Assembly (NCBI GenBank): GCA_015501595.1
Contig: JADNRX010000414.1
Span: 1 to 45,539 of the forward strand
Length of the DNA stretch: 45,539 nt
Direction of reading: 5' to 3'
DNA from: Hymenopellis radicata
Taxonomy: Eukaryota > Basidiomycota > Agaricomycetes > Agaricales > Physalacriaceae
This document shows, one piece after another, positions 19,916-30,120 of this stretch. Under the pieces are notes generated by a model, which was not told the DNA's origin, made no database searches, and worked only from the letters and a program-made list of their open reading frames with translations. Position numbers and translations under genes: made by a program. Position 1 is the first letter of the stretch. The number at the start of each line of letters is the position of its first letter.

Positions 19916-21316
19916 ATGGCACAAGGTGAGTGCTTCGTCTCTCAACGCAAGCTCTAAACGCGAACTCCATATAGATGCCCTCGTTTCTCTTTTTGTTACT
20001 ATGCACACCTTTGGCTGGATAGGCTCCCTCAGTCTGCTCCTCACGGTCATCTGCTCGTCGGCCGTGAACCGCCACTTGACATGGACCTCAACTTCAGCTG
20101 GATTATCGCATGCTTCGCTGCTGCTCTCCTGTGCGTATTTGTTCCTGAATATCATTCAATTGATTTCCCCTGAATGGACATTGACAACCACGAGTGATGC
20201 TAACACGCGATCTTAGGCTCACGTCCGGGCAGCTGTTTAAGGATACGCCGAATTCCAGTATCTGCCTCATCCAGTCGTCGACGATGTTGGCTGTGCCTTC
20301 TCTGTATGTGGAACACTTTACTTGTTTGGACCAAGACTCTGAACGACGAAGAACAGAACCGCTGGGACGACGCTTTCGTTCGTTACTTATGTGTGTGTAT
20401 TCGGGGATGCTAGTGTTCTCAATCGTGATTGATCTTTCAGCTATGGATAGAAATCAAATGTCGCGCGCAAGATCGCAAAGCGGCTACTTCGTTTCAGTGG
20501 GATGCTGCGGTGTGTTCTGCTTATTTGACATCTAGCTATACATCAGTTCATATCCTTTAGCTCGCGTTGATGCCATTCATATTTCCCTTCGTCTTCTTGG
20601 TTATCGGCTTCACTGTGAGTCATTCCACATACGTACTGTCGGCCCGCTGGTAGTAATCATGATGTAGAATGGTTATCAAAACCCCTCGTCGGTGATCCTC
20701 GCCCCCTCAAAGATGGCGTGCATCAACACCAATATGCCCACCGCGTAAGGGCCTCCACCCACTCGAATACCGCGTACTGACAACTGACTCTTATCAGCTC
20801 GCAAGTAACTATCGCCTACTGCACCGCCCTCATGGTCCCGACTGTGGTTCTATCGTTTCTTGTCAATCTGCAGGTATACCGGCATTGGAAAGAAACGTTG
20901 GCCAAGATGATCAGGCTTGCTGTCTTTATGTTCTTTAGCCTCATCGCTGTCGTGTCCGTTATCCCTTTCTACTCAATTCCTTAGTACTCATCCGAGATTC
21001 ATAGCATCAATGTCATCGTTGCATCAGGAGCCAACTTTGGTACAGCCTACGGTGTACCAAATATTCTCGTAAGCCTCGCACCGGTTTCGTATGTGCTGGT
21101 CTTCGCGACACAGAAGGACATCATTTCAGCGTGGATGTTCTGGAGACGAAGAAATCATGCGCAGCCGCTTGAGAAGACTCAGATCAGGAAAACCGTAGTT
21201 GGAGAAATTGTCACAATTTCTTACCAATTTCTCACAATTTGTCGGATTTGGACAATTCGAGCGATTTCGCTGGTCCCCCGACGAATTCTGACGAATTTGT
21301 GGGGATTCTTAACCTA
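19916..21316 (+). pseudogene. Seven-transmembrane receptor-like gene with two lesions
   Basis: Spliced exons read as a fungal GPCR-like protein: 19916-19925, 19975-20130, 20217-20303, 20357-20390, 20441-20509, 20561-20614, 20668-20744 and 20798 onward. Recognisable parts are TM1 (GWIGSLSLLLTVICSSAVNR), TM2 (FSWIIACFAAALL), TM3 (AVPSLTAGTTLSFVTY), TM4 (LALMPFIFPFVFLVIGF), TM5 (YCTALMVPTVVLSFLVNLQV), TM6 (AVFMFFSLIAVVSVIPFYSI) and TM7 (ILVSLAPVSYVLVFATQKD). Two defects were found. A 1-nt loss near 20078 lies between NRHLTW and LNFSW. An in-frame TAG at 20982-20984 lies between TM6 and TM7, with the same frame continuing after it. It is most simply a pseudogene; sequencing error or stop readthrough is possible. 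Its 3' end runs into the element at 21184. Confidence 0.75.
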
Positions 21317-22910
21317 ATCCGCAACAATTTCTTCCTGAATTTCTCTACATATTGCTTGCTTTTCAATCATAAGGCAGGAAGGTCAAAGGGGCAATGCATT
21401 AGGACATAGTACGACGATACAAAGATATCATACACTACACTACTACTATATACACTCAAGACTAGGTACAGAGACTTCTGGTGCGGCTGCGGTTGCAGAT
21501 ATCGGCTGCAAGTTGAAGAGAGCGCAAATCGGATCATGCACACAACCTGAAAACAAGTCAGATATGGCGTACAGGAGGCGAGTAGTACGAATGTTGTGCA
21601 TACCATTATCGCTACGAAGGCACCGAACACTGTCATAGCGGTAGTTAGTGCTGGAAAGAGAGACCAGTCGTCGAACTCACCGTGGGCATGTCGTGACCGC
21701 GATTGTTTATTAGATGCTTGTCAAGTCTTCGGTGCGGGCACGACCAAGGCAGTCTGCAGTGGCGGTTTCATGACACGCTCACCGACGGGCATTTCGAGAA
21801 GCGAATCCTCGAGCGGTTCAAAATTTGTCGCGACTGTCGCGTACGTTCAGTAAGAGTGCAAACACAAACCGTAAGACCCACCTAGTAAGGATTCACCAGT
21901 CAAAAATTGTTCGGAGACTTCCCAGTTGGATACGCAGCCTCCATGGACAGGCGGCGCCTACGAGCATGTTTTTTGTTGTATTCAAGTAGTGGAAGGGCAT
22001 CGCCTCGCTGGCGTCGGCATGGGCGAGTACTATTAGAGGTAGCCGCTAAGGGTCAGTAGGACATGCACGACTGCAGTTAAGGGCACGTACCGACATCCGA
22101 GCCGTATCCTAGAGCAAGGCAGGCGACGTGGGTATGGAGCCAGCGGGTATGCCGCTACGGAAAGAGCGGACCTCGTCGCCGGCGCGCATGCCGTCTGTGG
22201 CGAGTATGTATGCCCACTCGCCAGCGCCTTGGCGGTGCTTGACGAGTGCGACATGGCTGGTGCGGGTCGGGTCGTACTCGATGCGGACGACGTCCCAGAT
22301 GCCGCCTTTTTCGCGGCTCACAACGATACAGGACGCTGAGAAGGAGAAAGAGAAGACATGGTTGAAGCTTGAAGTCCAAACGGATGCAAGCTGCCGTCAG
22401 CGTCGCGTTTCAAAAGCCAACATACACGTGACGGCTCGGAACGCATGTAGCCGAAGCCGACGGATCAAGTTGGACTTGGTTTTTCCTTTCGACCACAATC
22501 TGCCACCCGTGGTCTCTCAACATCCCGCTACCCATCAACTTCGCAGTGCACTCTTCCCCTATCTGTACTTACGCCGTTACTTCTTGTTTGGCCATGCTCC
22601 CTCTTCTGTCGGTGTTGCCGAACTGACGAGAATTGATTCGTCGACGCCACTGTAGTGCACGATGTTAGGGACCGAGATCTGTTCCGCGTAGCTGCAAACT
22701 AACACCACTATCTGTACTCCTGCTAATTCACCTCCTTGGGTAAGTTTCCTATAACGCGTGCAAATATCTGAGCTTTTTTCCTGAGATTTTTGAGAACTTC
22801 TGATGCGCGATGAAAAGTTCTCAACAAGTTCTGACAATTTCTTACAATTCGGGCAATTTCGACAAGTTGTGACAATTTTGTGGGAATTTCTCCAAGTACG
22901 GTTTTCCTGA
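21184..22910. mobile_element. Candidate DNA transposon-like element with 26-bp inverted ends and captured gene fragment
   Basis: The sequences 21184-21209 and 22885-22910 are inverted repeats with one mismatch in 26 nt, with outer bases TCAGGAAAACCGTA. Both ends continue inward as AT-rich subterminal repeats of GAAATTGTCACAATTT-like units. No transposase was found. The interior holds a fragment of a mitochondrial ribosomal protein L2 gene. I found no convincing target-site duplication, so it could instead be two separate copies of a small repeat in inverted orientation. The left end truncates or abuts the receptor pseudogene tail. Confidence 0.5.
22109..22335 (-). pseudogene. Fragment of mitochondrial ribosomal protein L2 (uL2m, RML2-like)
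   Basis: After a CTTCTCAG acceptor the minus strand reads [20 protein letters not shown], then [14 protein letters not shown] and [12 protein letters not shown]. This is the unmistakable core of bacterial/organellar ribosomal protein L2. The frame then stops, and the conserved C-terminal domain that should follow (the block leading to HPHGGG) was not found within the next few hundred bases. The upstream RNA-binding block is at best degenerate. It therefore looks like an internal gene fragment, inside the inverted-repeat element at 21184-22910. Confidence 0.75.
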
Positions 22911-23655
22911 TTCGGAGTCCAACAATCGAAATTGTATAACTAGTTACGTTGCTTGTCCAGGCCCTTCGTTTCCTTCGAGACTGGAAATTCAGTCTTGTAT
23001 ACACCGGGATTTCCGATCGGTATCTAATCAAGAGAGGTTTCTCGCCTCTACCTCGTACGCCAGCTCAATGCGCATGTCCATGATGATCTACACAAATTTG
23101 CAAGTCAATACCACGCTTCCAAGCCCTATTTGAAGTAGTACAGTACACTTTTACTACTAAGTACCGATAGTCACCGGCGACGAAAGTCAAGACACTCAGA
23201 ACGAGCTGGCTGGCTGGCGTAGGATGAATGGCACAAAAGCTACCGTTGCGACGCGGATTGTACTCGAGTAGAAATGTACTCCGGAGACGACGTTTGCGGT
23301 TTTCGACACTAATGTTTCTTGTTCCGTAGCTTGCACCCTTGAATAGTTTCGACCAACACGAGTACGTGGGTTTGGAGCTACGGCAGTTTCGACTGTCCGG
23401 CTCTATGATTCCATCGTCAATTATCTCTATGTCCTGCCCTACATCATAGAAAGTATTATATAGCCTCACTGCCCCAGAAGACTCTGTAAGCTAAGCTATG
23501 TTTAAATAGAGTCTAGCTCAAGTTACTCTCGGAATCCAAAGAACATTCACAATTGCAGAAGAGTGCAAGGTTCTGAGAGAGCCACAGAGACACTAGGTCA
23601 ACCAATGAAGGTAAAGAAAGCAAATATCGACTTACTCTACACCCATTGAAGCTCG
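22911..23655. other. Intergenic, nothing recognised
   Basis: There is a minus-strand frame over 23065-23469, but it has no ATG start and no motif. A TATATAA sequence sits near 23455-23462. I see no supportable gene here. Confidence 0.5.
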
Positions 23656-23964
23656 TTAGACACGAACGCGCTCAACCGGGAGAGATTCTGCGTCGGGCTC
23701 ATAAAACCAAGGCGGTCCCCGACGCGTAAGTGTTACGCAGGTGTCCTTTTCAGTAGGAGCCACCTGCCGATGGAATTCGTTAATGTCTGGTGAGTTGGAG
23801 GGGCGAGCATGAAGCAATTACCTCGCAGTTACGCTTGCCAGCGCCTGAAAGAGAGATTAGTGGTTCCTTAGCAACAACAGATAGTATTAGAGCTGACTGA
23901 TAGGTGTGCTGGAAGCTAAGAGCGCGAGAGAAACGACAAAGAATAGGCGTAAGAGAGCAGCCAT
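23656..23964 (-). CDS. Small secreted protein, 65 aa
   Basis: Exons on the minus strand are 23964-23898, 23844-23822 and 23763-23656 (198 nt). The start is a clear signal peptide (MAALLRLFFVVSLALLASS), followed by a short mature part with two Cys (KRNCEVAPTEKDTCVTLTRR). Intron phases agree. No family is recognised. Small secreted proteins like this in basidiomycetes are often effector-like or hydrophobin-unrelated wall or secretome proteins, but nothing here shows which. A KR dipeptide shortly after the signal could be a Kex2 site. Confidence 0.65.
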
Positions 23965-24035
23965 TGTGTGAAGATACTGGTGATTGTTGGTGTTGAAGGA
24001 AGTCCAACTCCAACTTCCAAGGCAGTCGAGGCAGT

Positions 24036-24041
24036 TATATA
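24036..24041 (-). promoter_or_regulatory. TATA box of the small secreted protein gene
   Basis: TATATA on the minus strand lies about 72 nt upstream of the start codon at 23964, in good position for a core promoter. Confidence 0.5.
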
Positions 24042-24369
24042 GGACCACAGAGAGCCTTATGACATAGACGTGGTGCAGTTAGTGCATGAATGATAGCAAG
24101 CCGCGCCGCTAGTGGAGCTGTCACCGTACTGCGCAGAGCCGCGTCTGTTGGACAGAGCAAGTTTCAACATGACGGCGATCCGTGGGGGGCGCTACACGTA
24201 GATGAGAATCAATATCGTCGCAGTGTAGGACGTTTTACACGAGTTCATTCTCCACTGTGTTGGAGGCAAGTATCCTAGCGCTGAATGGACTTGAAAGTTG
24301 ATGTATCATTGTATGGGAATAGAACGCCCACGTGGGAAAATCATCTCCGGTTGCACCGTAACCACCATC

Positions 24370-25000
24370 ATGTCTACTAAACTCCCACCTAGCACCTCTG
24401 ACGCTATATTCTCAGTCTCTGGATCTTCCATAATCAACGCCCCCGTCGAAAAAGTATGGGAACTTCTCCTTGGTTTCGACAGATACAAATCATGGTAGAT
24501 TTGCCCCCTTTTTAGCGGCTCATCGCGTTTAATGCATGTCCAGGAATCCTTTCGTGTATGTCTCTTGCCTCCACTGCCCGTGAAAATCCTAGACTCTTTC
24601 CTCCATTAGGCGTGATCAAAAGGTCACAGACCGAGCTGGCACTCCTACAGGGCATGAACTCGCCGAGGGGCAACACATGTCCTTGTCCGTTCATCTACCC
24701 CCGTCTCTCAGCGAGAGCGTCCCGTTCTATCAAAGGTCATCCGCTTTTGTGTGCTGTACCTTTCTGGACAACGAGAATCACCGCGTCGCATGGTGTACAG
24801 CCTCGATACCCAACTGGCTTTTGCATACGGAACGATGGCAGATGCTCACGGTGGAGGCCGACGGACGCGTCAAGTACGAAAGCGTAGAGGTCTTCAATGG
24901 GATATTGGCCTATCTTGTTAGGTTTTTTGTTGGCAAGAATCTGCGTTTCGGATTCGACGCGATGGCAGAAGGGTTAAAGGTGAAAGCCGAGAGCGCTTAA
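24370..25000 (+). CDS. SRPBCC (START-like / polyketide-cyclase-like) domain protein
   Basis: Exons are 24370-24494, 24544-24555 and 24610-25000 (528 nt, 175 residues). The fold is suggested by IINAPVEKVWELLLGFDRYK SWNPF-type spacing at the start (residues 22-45), typical of SRPBCC domains, with a helical end LRFGFDAMAEGLKVKAES. These proteins bind hydrophobic ligands in a deep pocket; substrate and role are unknown here. The second exon is only 12 nt long. Without it, the conserved NPFV step would be lost. Confidence 0.75.
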
Positions 25001-25389
25001 ACCAGGTCAGGTCAATCATTATCATCGGGCAGGAGAGTGGATCTGATTCAGTATACATTGTCAGGTTGTAACAGTGTACGTCTGAAGTATCATTCGTTTC
25101 GAGCATGAGTTTTGATTGACGGTCGCACTACGACCGCCTTTAACAACAAATATCGGCGCAGCGAAGGTGGAGGCACGGGCCCTCATTATCGACATGGGCT
25201 TCCTCTGTAAACTATCTGCGTTTTGCTTTGATGCTTGTCTCGACTCAGAACGGTTGGGGACCGAAACCTCGATTTTGATCGTTCTGAGAATGTGGCCCCT
25301 CTTCACGGCCTATAAGAGCTGCTGCATAGCTCCTTTCCCTTCCTTCTCTCTCTCTATCACATACATCCACATCCATTTTTCACATCATC

Positions 25390-25794
25390 ATGAAATCAAG
25401 CACGAACAACCTCAGTGCTGACCTCAAGCGTCGCAGCACCCTCCAGGGACGCTACGGTCGACACGTTGAGCAGAGTTGGGTAGGAATGAGGGCAACGAAG
25501 ATGATCCGTACACTCGAGGAGACCGTCCGAGATCAAGAATACGTATCGAATCAACGTCAGCTCACGCTCGATATTCTGGAGGGCAGACGCCCACAGGCTG
25601 GTCTTGTAAAGCTCACCGAGCATTTTGTCGTTCGTGAGAAGGAGGTGTTGCGGGACGAGCAGACCGACTCGCGCAATTGGCAGGAGACTTTAGAGATCCT
25701 CGAAGGGAGACGTCCGCCACCTCTTGCTCGATGCACATATTCTGAGTTCGCAGCCTGGCACTGTCGTCACCTGGCGGCTCAGGCGGGGCAGTAG
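25390..25794 (+). CDS. Unknown 134-aa protein with internal repeat
   Basis: This is a single open frame, preceded by a CTATAAGAG TATA-like box at about 25310 and a pyrimidine-rich leader ending ATCATC before the ATG. The protein is charged and helical, with a duplicated motif: RQLTLDILEGRRP near residue 57 and WQETLEILEGRRPP near residue 95. No family is recognised. A related fragment with RQITLDILEGRRP lies at 34042-34224, so this sequence belongs to a local or repeated family. Confidence 0.5.
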   Translation: MKSSTNNLSADLKRRSTLQGRYGRHVEQSWVGMRATKMIRTLEETVRDQEYVSNQRQLTLDILEGRRPQAGLVKLTEHFVVREKEVLRDEQTDSRNWQETLEILEGRRPPPLARCTYSEFAAWHCRHLAAQAGQ

Positions 25795-26081
25795 GAGGTC
25801 GTCGCGTGCGGTTGACGGTGGGGCGGAGAGGAGGACTCACGGTGCGCGACACATTTCCTTGAAGACTGAGGAATCATATTGGGAATCTGGGGGTATAGCA
25901 CTGTCGCACCGTGCGACCAGTGTTTTGGATGGATTTTGACGCAGTTTATCTGTGGAGAAATCTGGGGGTCTCACAACTGGCGATTGGCGTTCCCGAAAGA
26001 CAGTACCGTTTGGTGCGCCACCAGTTGGATTATCGTTCGTCGAGATCTGGGGGATATTCGCCGTTATGATATGGTACACTC

Positions 26082-26136
26082 GCTCGGAAGCATTGTGCGA
26101 ATGATAGCGAATACCATTCGCACAATGCTTCCGAGC
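26082..26136. repeat. Perfect inverted repeat (hairpin), 22-nt arms, 11-nt loop
   Basis: Positions 26082-26103 and 26115-26136 are exact reverse complements. The arm core reads CTCGGAAGCATTGTGCGAAT. It lies in a non-coding stretch that also contains three spaced copies of ATCTGGGGG (near 25886, 25958 and 26044). Confidence 0.9.
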
Positions 26137-26169
26137 TACAATCACCTTTGTATGTACAGTATTGTTTAA

Positions 26170-26581
26170 ATCCAATGCTCAGTGCGATGTTACATTCAGT
26201 CTGCGCGAAGTCGAGGCACAGCCAGAAACGGTATCACTACTACAAAAGGAGGGAGTTACTACACTGCCTGTCTGCTATCGGAGCTACATCTCTAAGGTAC
26301 TGTTACTGGCCAAGGTGAGTTTTTCTTGATGTCGATGACTTGTTGAGGGAGATCGTCTTGCGGATTTAGAGCTTTCCGGTCAGGGAACACTTTGACGTCC
26401 GTCGATTTTGAAAGAACAAGAGAGAGATATAGATAGCGACTGGGATCGGCGGCGTGCGGCCTGGGGCGATTTGTTACGGAATTTAATCTGGTGAATGGCA
26501 GACCATAGCTTTCGCAGAGACTTTAATATTGCCTCCAACAATCCATGGCGGCGAGTTCTATAGTATTATAATTGATGTAGG
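26170..26581. other. Intergenic, nothing recognised
   Basis: About 400 bp between the hairpin region and the end of the aldo/keto reductase gene. No open frame with motifs or splice logic was found. Confidence 0.5.
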
Positions 26582-27998
26582 CTACCAGCCGAGTTGTTCG
26601 TAGGTCCAACCATATACTTGACCGTGACTGTCAGCTGTATTCGACACCCTCTGATTGCGATCCAACGCGTCAATCCTTTCAACATCTTCGTCTTTCAAAT
26701 CTGGAACCTTGACTATAATCAGTTTCGTCTTCATCACACGTATCATCGGTACTAACGAGAAGGTTTTCCCTCTGTCTTGTTTCGTTTATGCTTTTCGGAA
26801 GAACGACAGTCCCTCTCGCAGCATGCCACGCTAAGATGACCTGAGTGGGTGTAGCGTCATACCGTGTAGCAATCTGGGCGATTTCGGGATCACTGCGAAC
26901 AACATTTCGGCCTGAAAGAAAGAGTCAATGTGAGATCTCCTCGTCCGAGTCGACCGACCTCCTGGAGTGTACGCTGCAACCGTGATTCCCTTCTCCTTGC
27001 AATACGCCAGAAGCTCGTTCTGTGCCAGATATGGATGCATCCTACACAGTTGGTCAGTCATGATCGCTACAGCATTCCAGTTGGACTCACTCGACCTGAT
27101 TGACGGCAGGCGTAACCTCTGCGGTCAACAAAAGCTCTTCCAGTCTGCAGAATAGCTGTCAGCTGAGACGCGAACTAAACATAACTCGGAGAGCGCTACG
27201 TCTTGATCGAAAAGTTGCTGACGCCGATCGCTCTGCAGGTCCCTCGGTGATAAGCGATTTCTAGTTGCTTCCATGAGTCGGCGAAATTATAGCGATTCGA
27301 CAACTTGTATGTCCCGTCTGAGTTCTTCGGGAAATCGGAGCCATCTGAGTAGGTTGAGTATGTCTGCGGGCAATTGCAGCCTCAATGTACCTTCTGAATC
27401 GGCACATTGAGGCCAATGTAACAGGTACTTTATCCCTCTGTTCGTCAGCTGCCTCTTGATGTAGGAATGAATGACTGACCAGATCAATGTAAGTAGTCTT
27501 TAGATTGTTCAGACTTTCTTCGATCGCGTCTTGAATGCAATGATGTTTCGTCCAACTAGGCTGCGTATCAGATTCGACAGTTAGCAGATGAACGGAACGT
27601 ACTTCAGCTTGGTCGTTATAAAAATCTCTTCCCGAGGAACGCCACTAGTTTCAATGGCTTCCGCGACAGCCGTTTCAGTCCCTGTACCAAGCGTTAACCG
27701 GATAGTAGTAGCTTCTATGTTCTGAAATCCCGACCATAGATGTTTGCCGTATCAATGTGTCGGTATCCAGCCTATCAGCGTTTCAAAAAACGTGGAGTAT
27801 TCAAGAACATGCATTCTGTGTTTACCTTGAGTGCTGTGACTAGCCATCGCGCCGTGTCTTTGCCTTCTGGTACTTTGGCAGGCGACGCTCCAATACCTGG
27901 CCATCAGAGTCCATCACCAGCTGCGGTACAGAGACGGAATACGCACCGATGAAGGGAATATCAGCGCCGGTGTTGAGTTTAAACGTAGTGGGCGGCAT
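26582..27998 (-). CDS. Aldo/keto reductase
   Basis: Eleven exons on the minus strand join in phase: 27998-27947, 27896-27826, 27771-27735, 27681-27603, 27555-27480, 27427-27391, 27344-27200, 27144-27091, 27041-26959, 26911-26757 and 26707-26582 (915 nt, 304 residues). Family motifs are FKLNTGADIPFIG, then GYRHIDTANIYG (catalytic Asp and Tyr), FITTKLNW (catalytic Lys), YLLHWPQ (catalytic His), AIGVSNFSIKTLEELL, NQVEMHPYLAQ and VLPKSINETRQRENL. The full tetrad D-Y-K-H is present, so it should be an active NADPH-dependent carbonyl reductase; the substrate is unknown. The start is 100 bp from the divergent gene at 28098. Confidence 0.93.
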
Positions 27999-28097
27999 CT
28001 TGGCTGTGGTAAATGACTCGGAGTCGGATTGCGATAAACAGACAACAACAGACGCGTCCAGCAACGGTCACATGTATGACGACCCCTGTCTTTGACC

Positions 28098-28900
28098 ATG
28101 ACCATCACTGGTAAGATCGTCAAGTTTCTCTAACACACTATTGACTAGAACCTCAGTGATATGAAGCACTCCTTTGCCTCCCTGACCCCGCGCAAGTGCG
28201 CTCGCAGCCCCGACAAACCGTCTTCACGGACGCCCAGCAGGCCCTGCAGTCCGATGTCGACAACATAGTCGGCGACATCAAAAGTCGCTCTCCAATACAT
28301 ATCACACTTCTTGAGCTGCAGAAACTCGTGGACTACAAGCTTACTTTTGGCCAGAACCGTCCTGCTCTTCGCGCGCTCATCAAGAAAAACTCTGCCACGC
28401 AGGTGAAGGAGGTCACCGAAAGAGCACTGGGGGAGTCCCTAGCAGAAGGCACATGGGACAGTCTGAATTTGGCTCTGGACATTCTCTGCGAGCTTAAGGG
28501 TGTTGGACTTGCCACTGCGTCGCTCATCCTGAGTCTCATCTATCCCCGAGATATACCCTTCTTCTCTGACGAGGCCACGGTCGACGTGCTCGCTCTCGTT
28601 GGTGGTAGGAAAGCTATCAAGTACACGCACGCGACTTACAAGACGTTGTACGATGCTCTCGAAGACATGACGTCTACGATCAACCAGAACGCGCCTTCAG
28701 AGGAACCTTTAGGTCGCGGAGAGCTGGAGCGAGCGATATGGCACTCTGTCCGGCTCAAAGATTCCGCATCTCCTGTTGTCAAATCTTCAAAGTGCAAGTC
28801 GGACGCGGATGAACGAGAGAAGCCTCCAAAGAGGAAACGTACAAAAAGGCATGTTATCATTCTTAACGCTGTCGTGATTCGCTTATCGGTTATAAGCTAA
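28098..28900 (+). CDS. Conserved fungal protein of unknown function (HhH-like core)
   Basis: The long exon runs from about 28167 to 28900. The only start I can join in phase is an ATG at 28098 (exon 28098-28110), giving 248 residues. Conserved-looking blocks are LLELQKLVDYKLTFGQNRPA, then LDILCELKGVGLATASLILS, which looks like a helix-hairpin-helix or DNA-glycosylase-like turn, and IPFFSDEATVDVL. The protein ends in a basic KRKRTKR stretch (putative nuclear signal). I recall an uncharacterised fungal family with the same KGVGxATASLxLS / PFFSDE pattern, and no function is established. The extreme C-terminus after KRKR may be an unspliced tail. Confidence 0.7.
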
Positions 28901-29269
28901 CTACTCCCGCTGTTATTTTTTGGGAATCACCCCATGTCATGGTACGAATTTCATGGATGTTTTTCGGATTGAACTGAACTTTGCTAGGTAGGACGTGGTG
29001 TATTGGTGGTGTATGTAATACACTGTATTTTTGTACATGCCTTCTGGCAAACTTTGTCTTCTGCAAGTCGACCGCCAGCACCACTTCGTTTGTTAATGGA
29101 GCCTTGCCAGACCGCGCCTATAATTCGAACGTTAAGACCTCCTACTCTATGCTGCTCGCAACGTTAGTCAGACGACTCAATAGTTTTGTGACCGTCTACA
29201 TTTGAACACCGAGGTCTAGGATTCGTATACAAGAACGGATTTCTTTTCTTTTCTATAGGTCGAACTGCA
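28901..29269. other. Intergenic
   Basis: Holds the 3' flank of the preceding gene. No further gene is seen. It ends at the 10-bp direct repeat that flanks the Mutator-like element. Confidence 0.5.
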
Positions 29270-29314
29270 GTCTTTGCCAAATTACCTCGTTATTAGAACA
29301 TCTCGGTCAGGCAC

Positions 29315-29470
29315 CGGCCAAACCATGCATGGTCCCCAGCCAAACCATGCCTGGTCCCCGGCCAAACCATGCCTGGTCCCCAGCCAAACCATGCCTGGTC
29401 CCCGGCCACACCATGCATTGTTGTCGGCCAAGTCATGCATTGCGCCGGGCCAAACCATGCATCGTGATCC
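29315..29470 (+). repeat. 22-bp minisatellite in the left arm
   Basis: Copies of GCCAAACCATGC-TGGTCCCC start at 29317, 29339, 29361, 29383 and 29405, exactly 22 bp apart. Degenerate relatives follow to about 29470. A 22-bp period is not a multiple of three, so the long frames read through it are artefacts. It is not a CRISPR: units abut without spacers. Confidence 0.9.
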
Positions 29471-29790
29471 ATCAGGACATGCATGTCGCGCCGCCCCACC
29501 GTGCATTGCCTCCTTCCGCGCCATGTCCGGTATATGCCCGCCGGCGCTCCTGAGCACCGTGACGACGTGGGCTCTTCTGCTGTCAAGGAAGCCCCCCTCA
29601 ATCTTCTTCATACCACTACCCCGCACCCTCGCATTTCTCTACAACTCAAGCCATGTTTATACCACAGGTATCCCCCCTCTAATAACTCTTCTCACACCCA
29701 CCTTTCCATGTTCACTGTGCTATCGATTCCCGGACGACTCTCGATCCTCGCCAATCCACGATTCATTCACAGCGTACCCAGACTTTCCCC

Positions 29791-30120
29791 GCTTCACGAA
29801 TTGTCGTGACGCGCCGTACCATGCATCATTCACCCCTTCACCAACCATCGTGACGTGCCGTACCATGCATCCATCGCGCCTTCACCAACCTTCGTGACGC
29901 GCCGTACCATGCATTGTTTACCCCTTCACCAACCATCGCGACGTGCCGTACCATGCATCCTTCCTCTCTTCGCCAACCATTGTGACGTGCCATACCATGC
30001 ATCCATCTCGCCTTCACCAACCATTGCGGCACTTCGTACCATGCATCATTCACACCTTTCACCAACCATCGCAGCACTTCATACCATGCATCGATCACGC
30101 GTTCACCAACCATCGCGACA
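29791..30120 (+). repeat. 44-bp tandem repeat, about 7.5 copies
   Basis: The unit is about 44-45 bp, built on TTCACCAACCATCGTGACG, then a variable TGCCGTACCATGCATC part. Divergence between copies is 10-20%. It shares the ACCATGCAT kernel with the 22-bp array and with the right arm (31850-32024), so the whole element seems to have grown by amplifying one kernel. Confidence 0.85.

Noticed and set aside
20020..20310. A second frameshift in the receptor between TM3 segments
   Set aside because: At first the frame seemed broken near 20303, but a canonical 53-nt intron (20304-20356) restores the conserved PSLTAGTTL motif, so no lesion is needed there.
23065..23469. Minus-strand 134-codon frame
   Set aside because: It has no ATG start, no splice logic and no motif; the apparent start lies in a TATA-like stretch.
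29315..29470. CRISPR-like regular repeats
   Set aside because: The units abut directly with no unique spacers, and the host is a eukaryote. It is a minisatellite.
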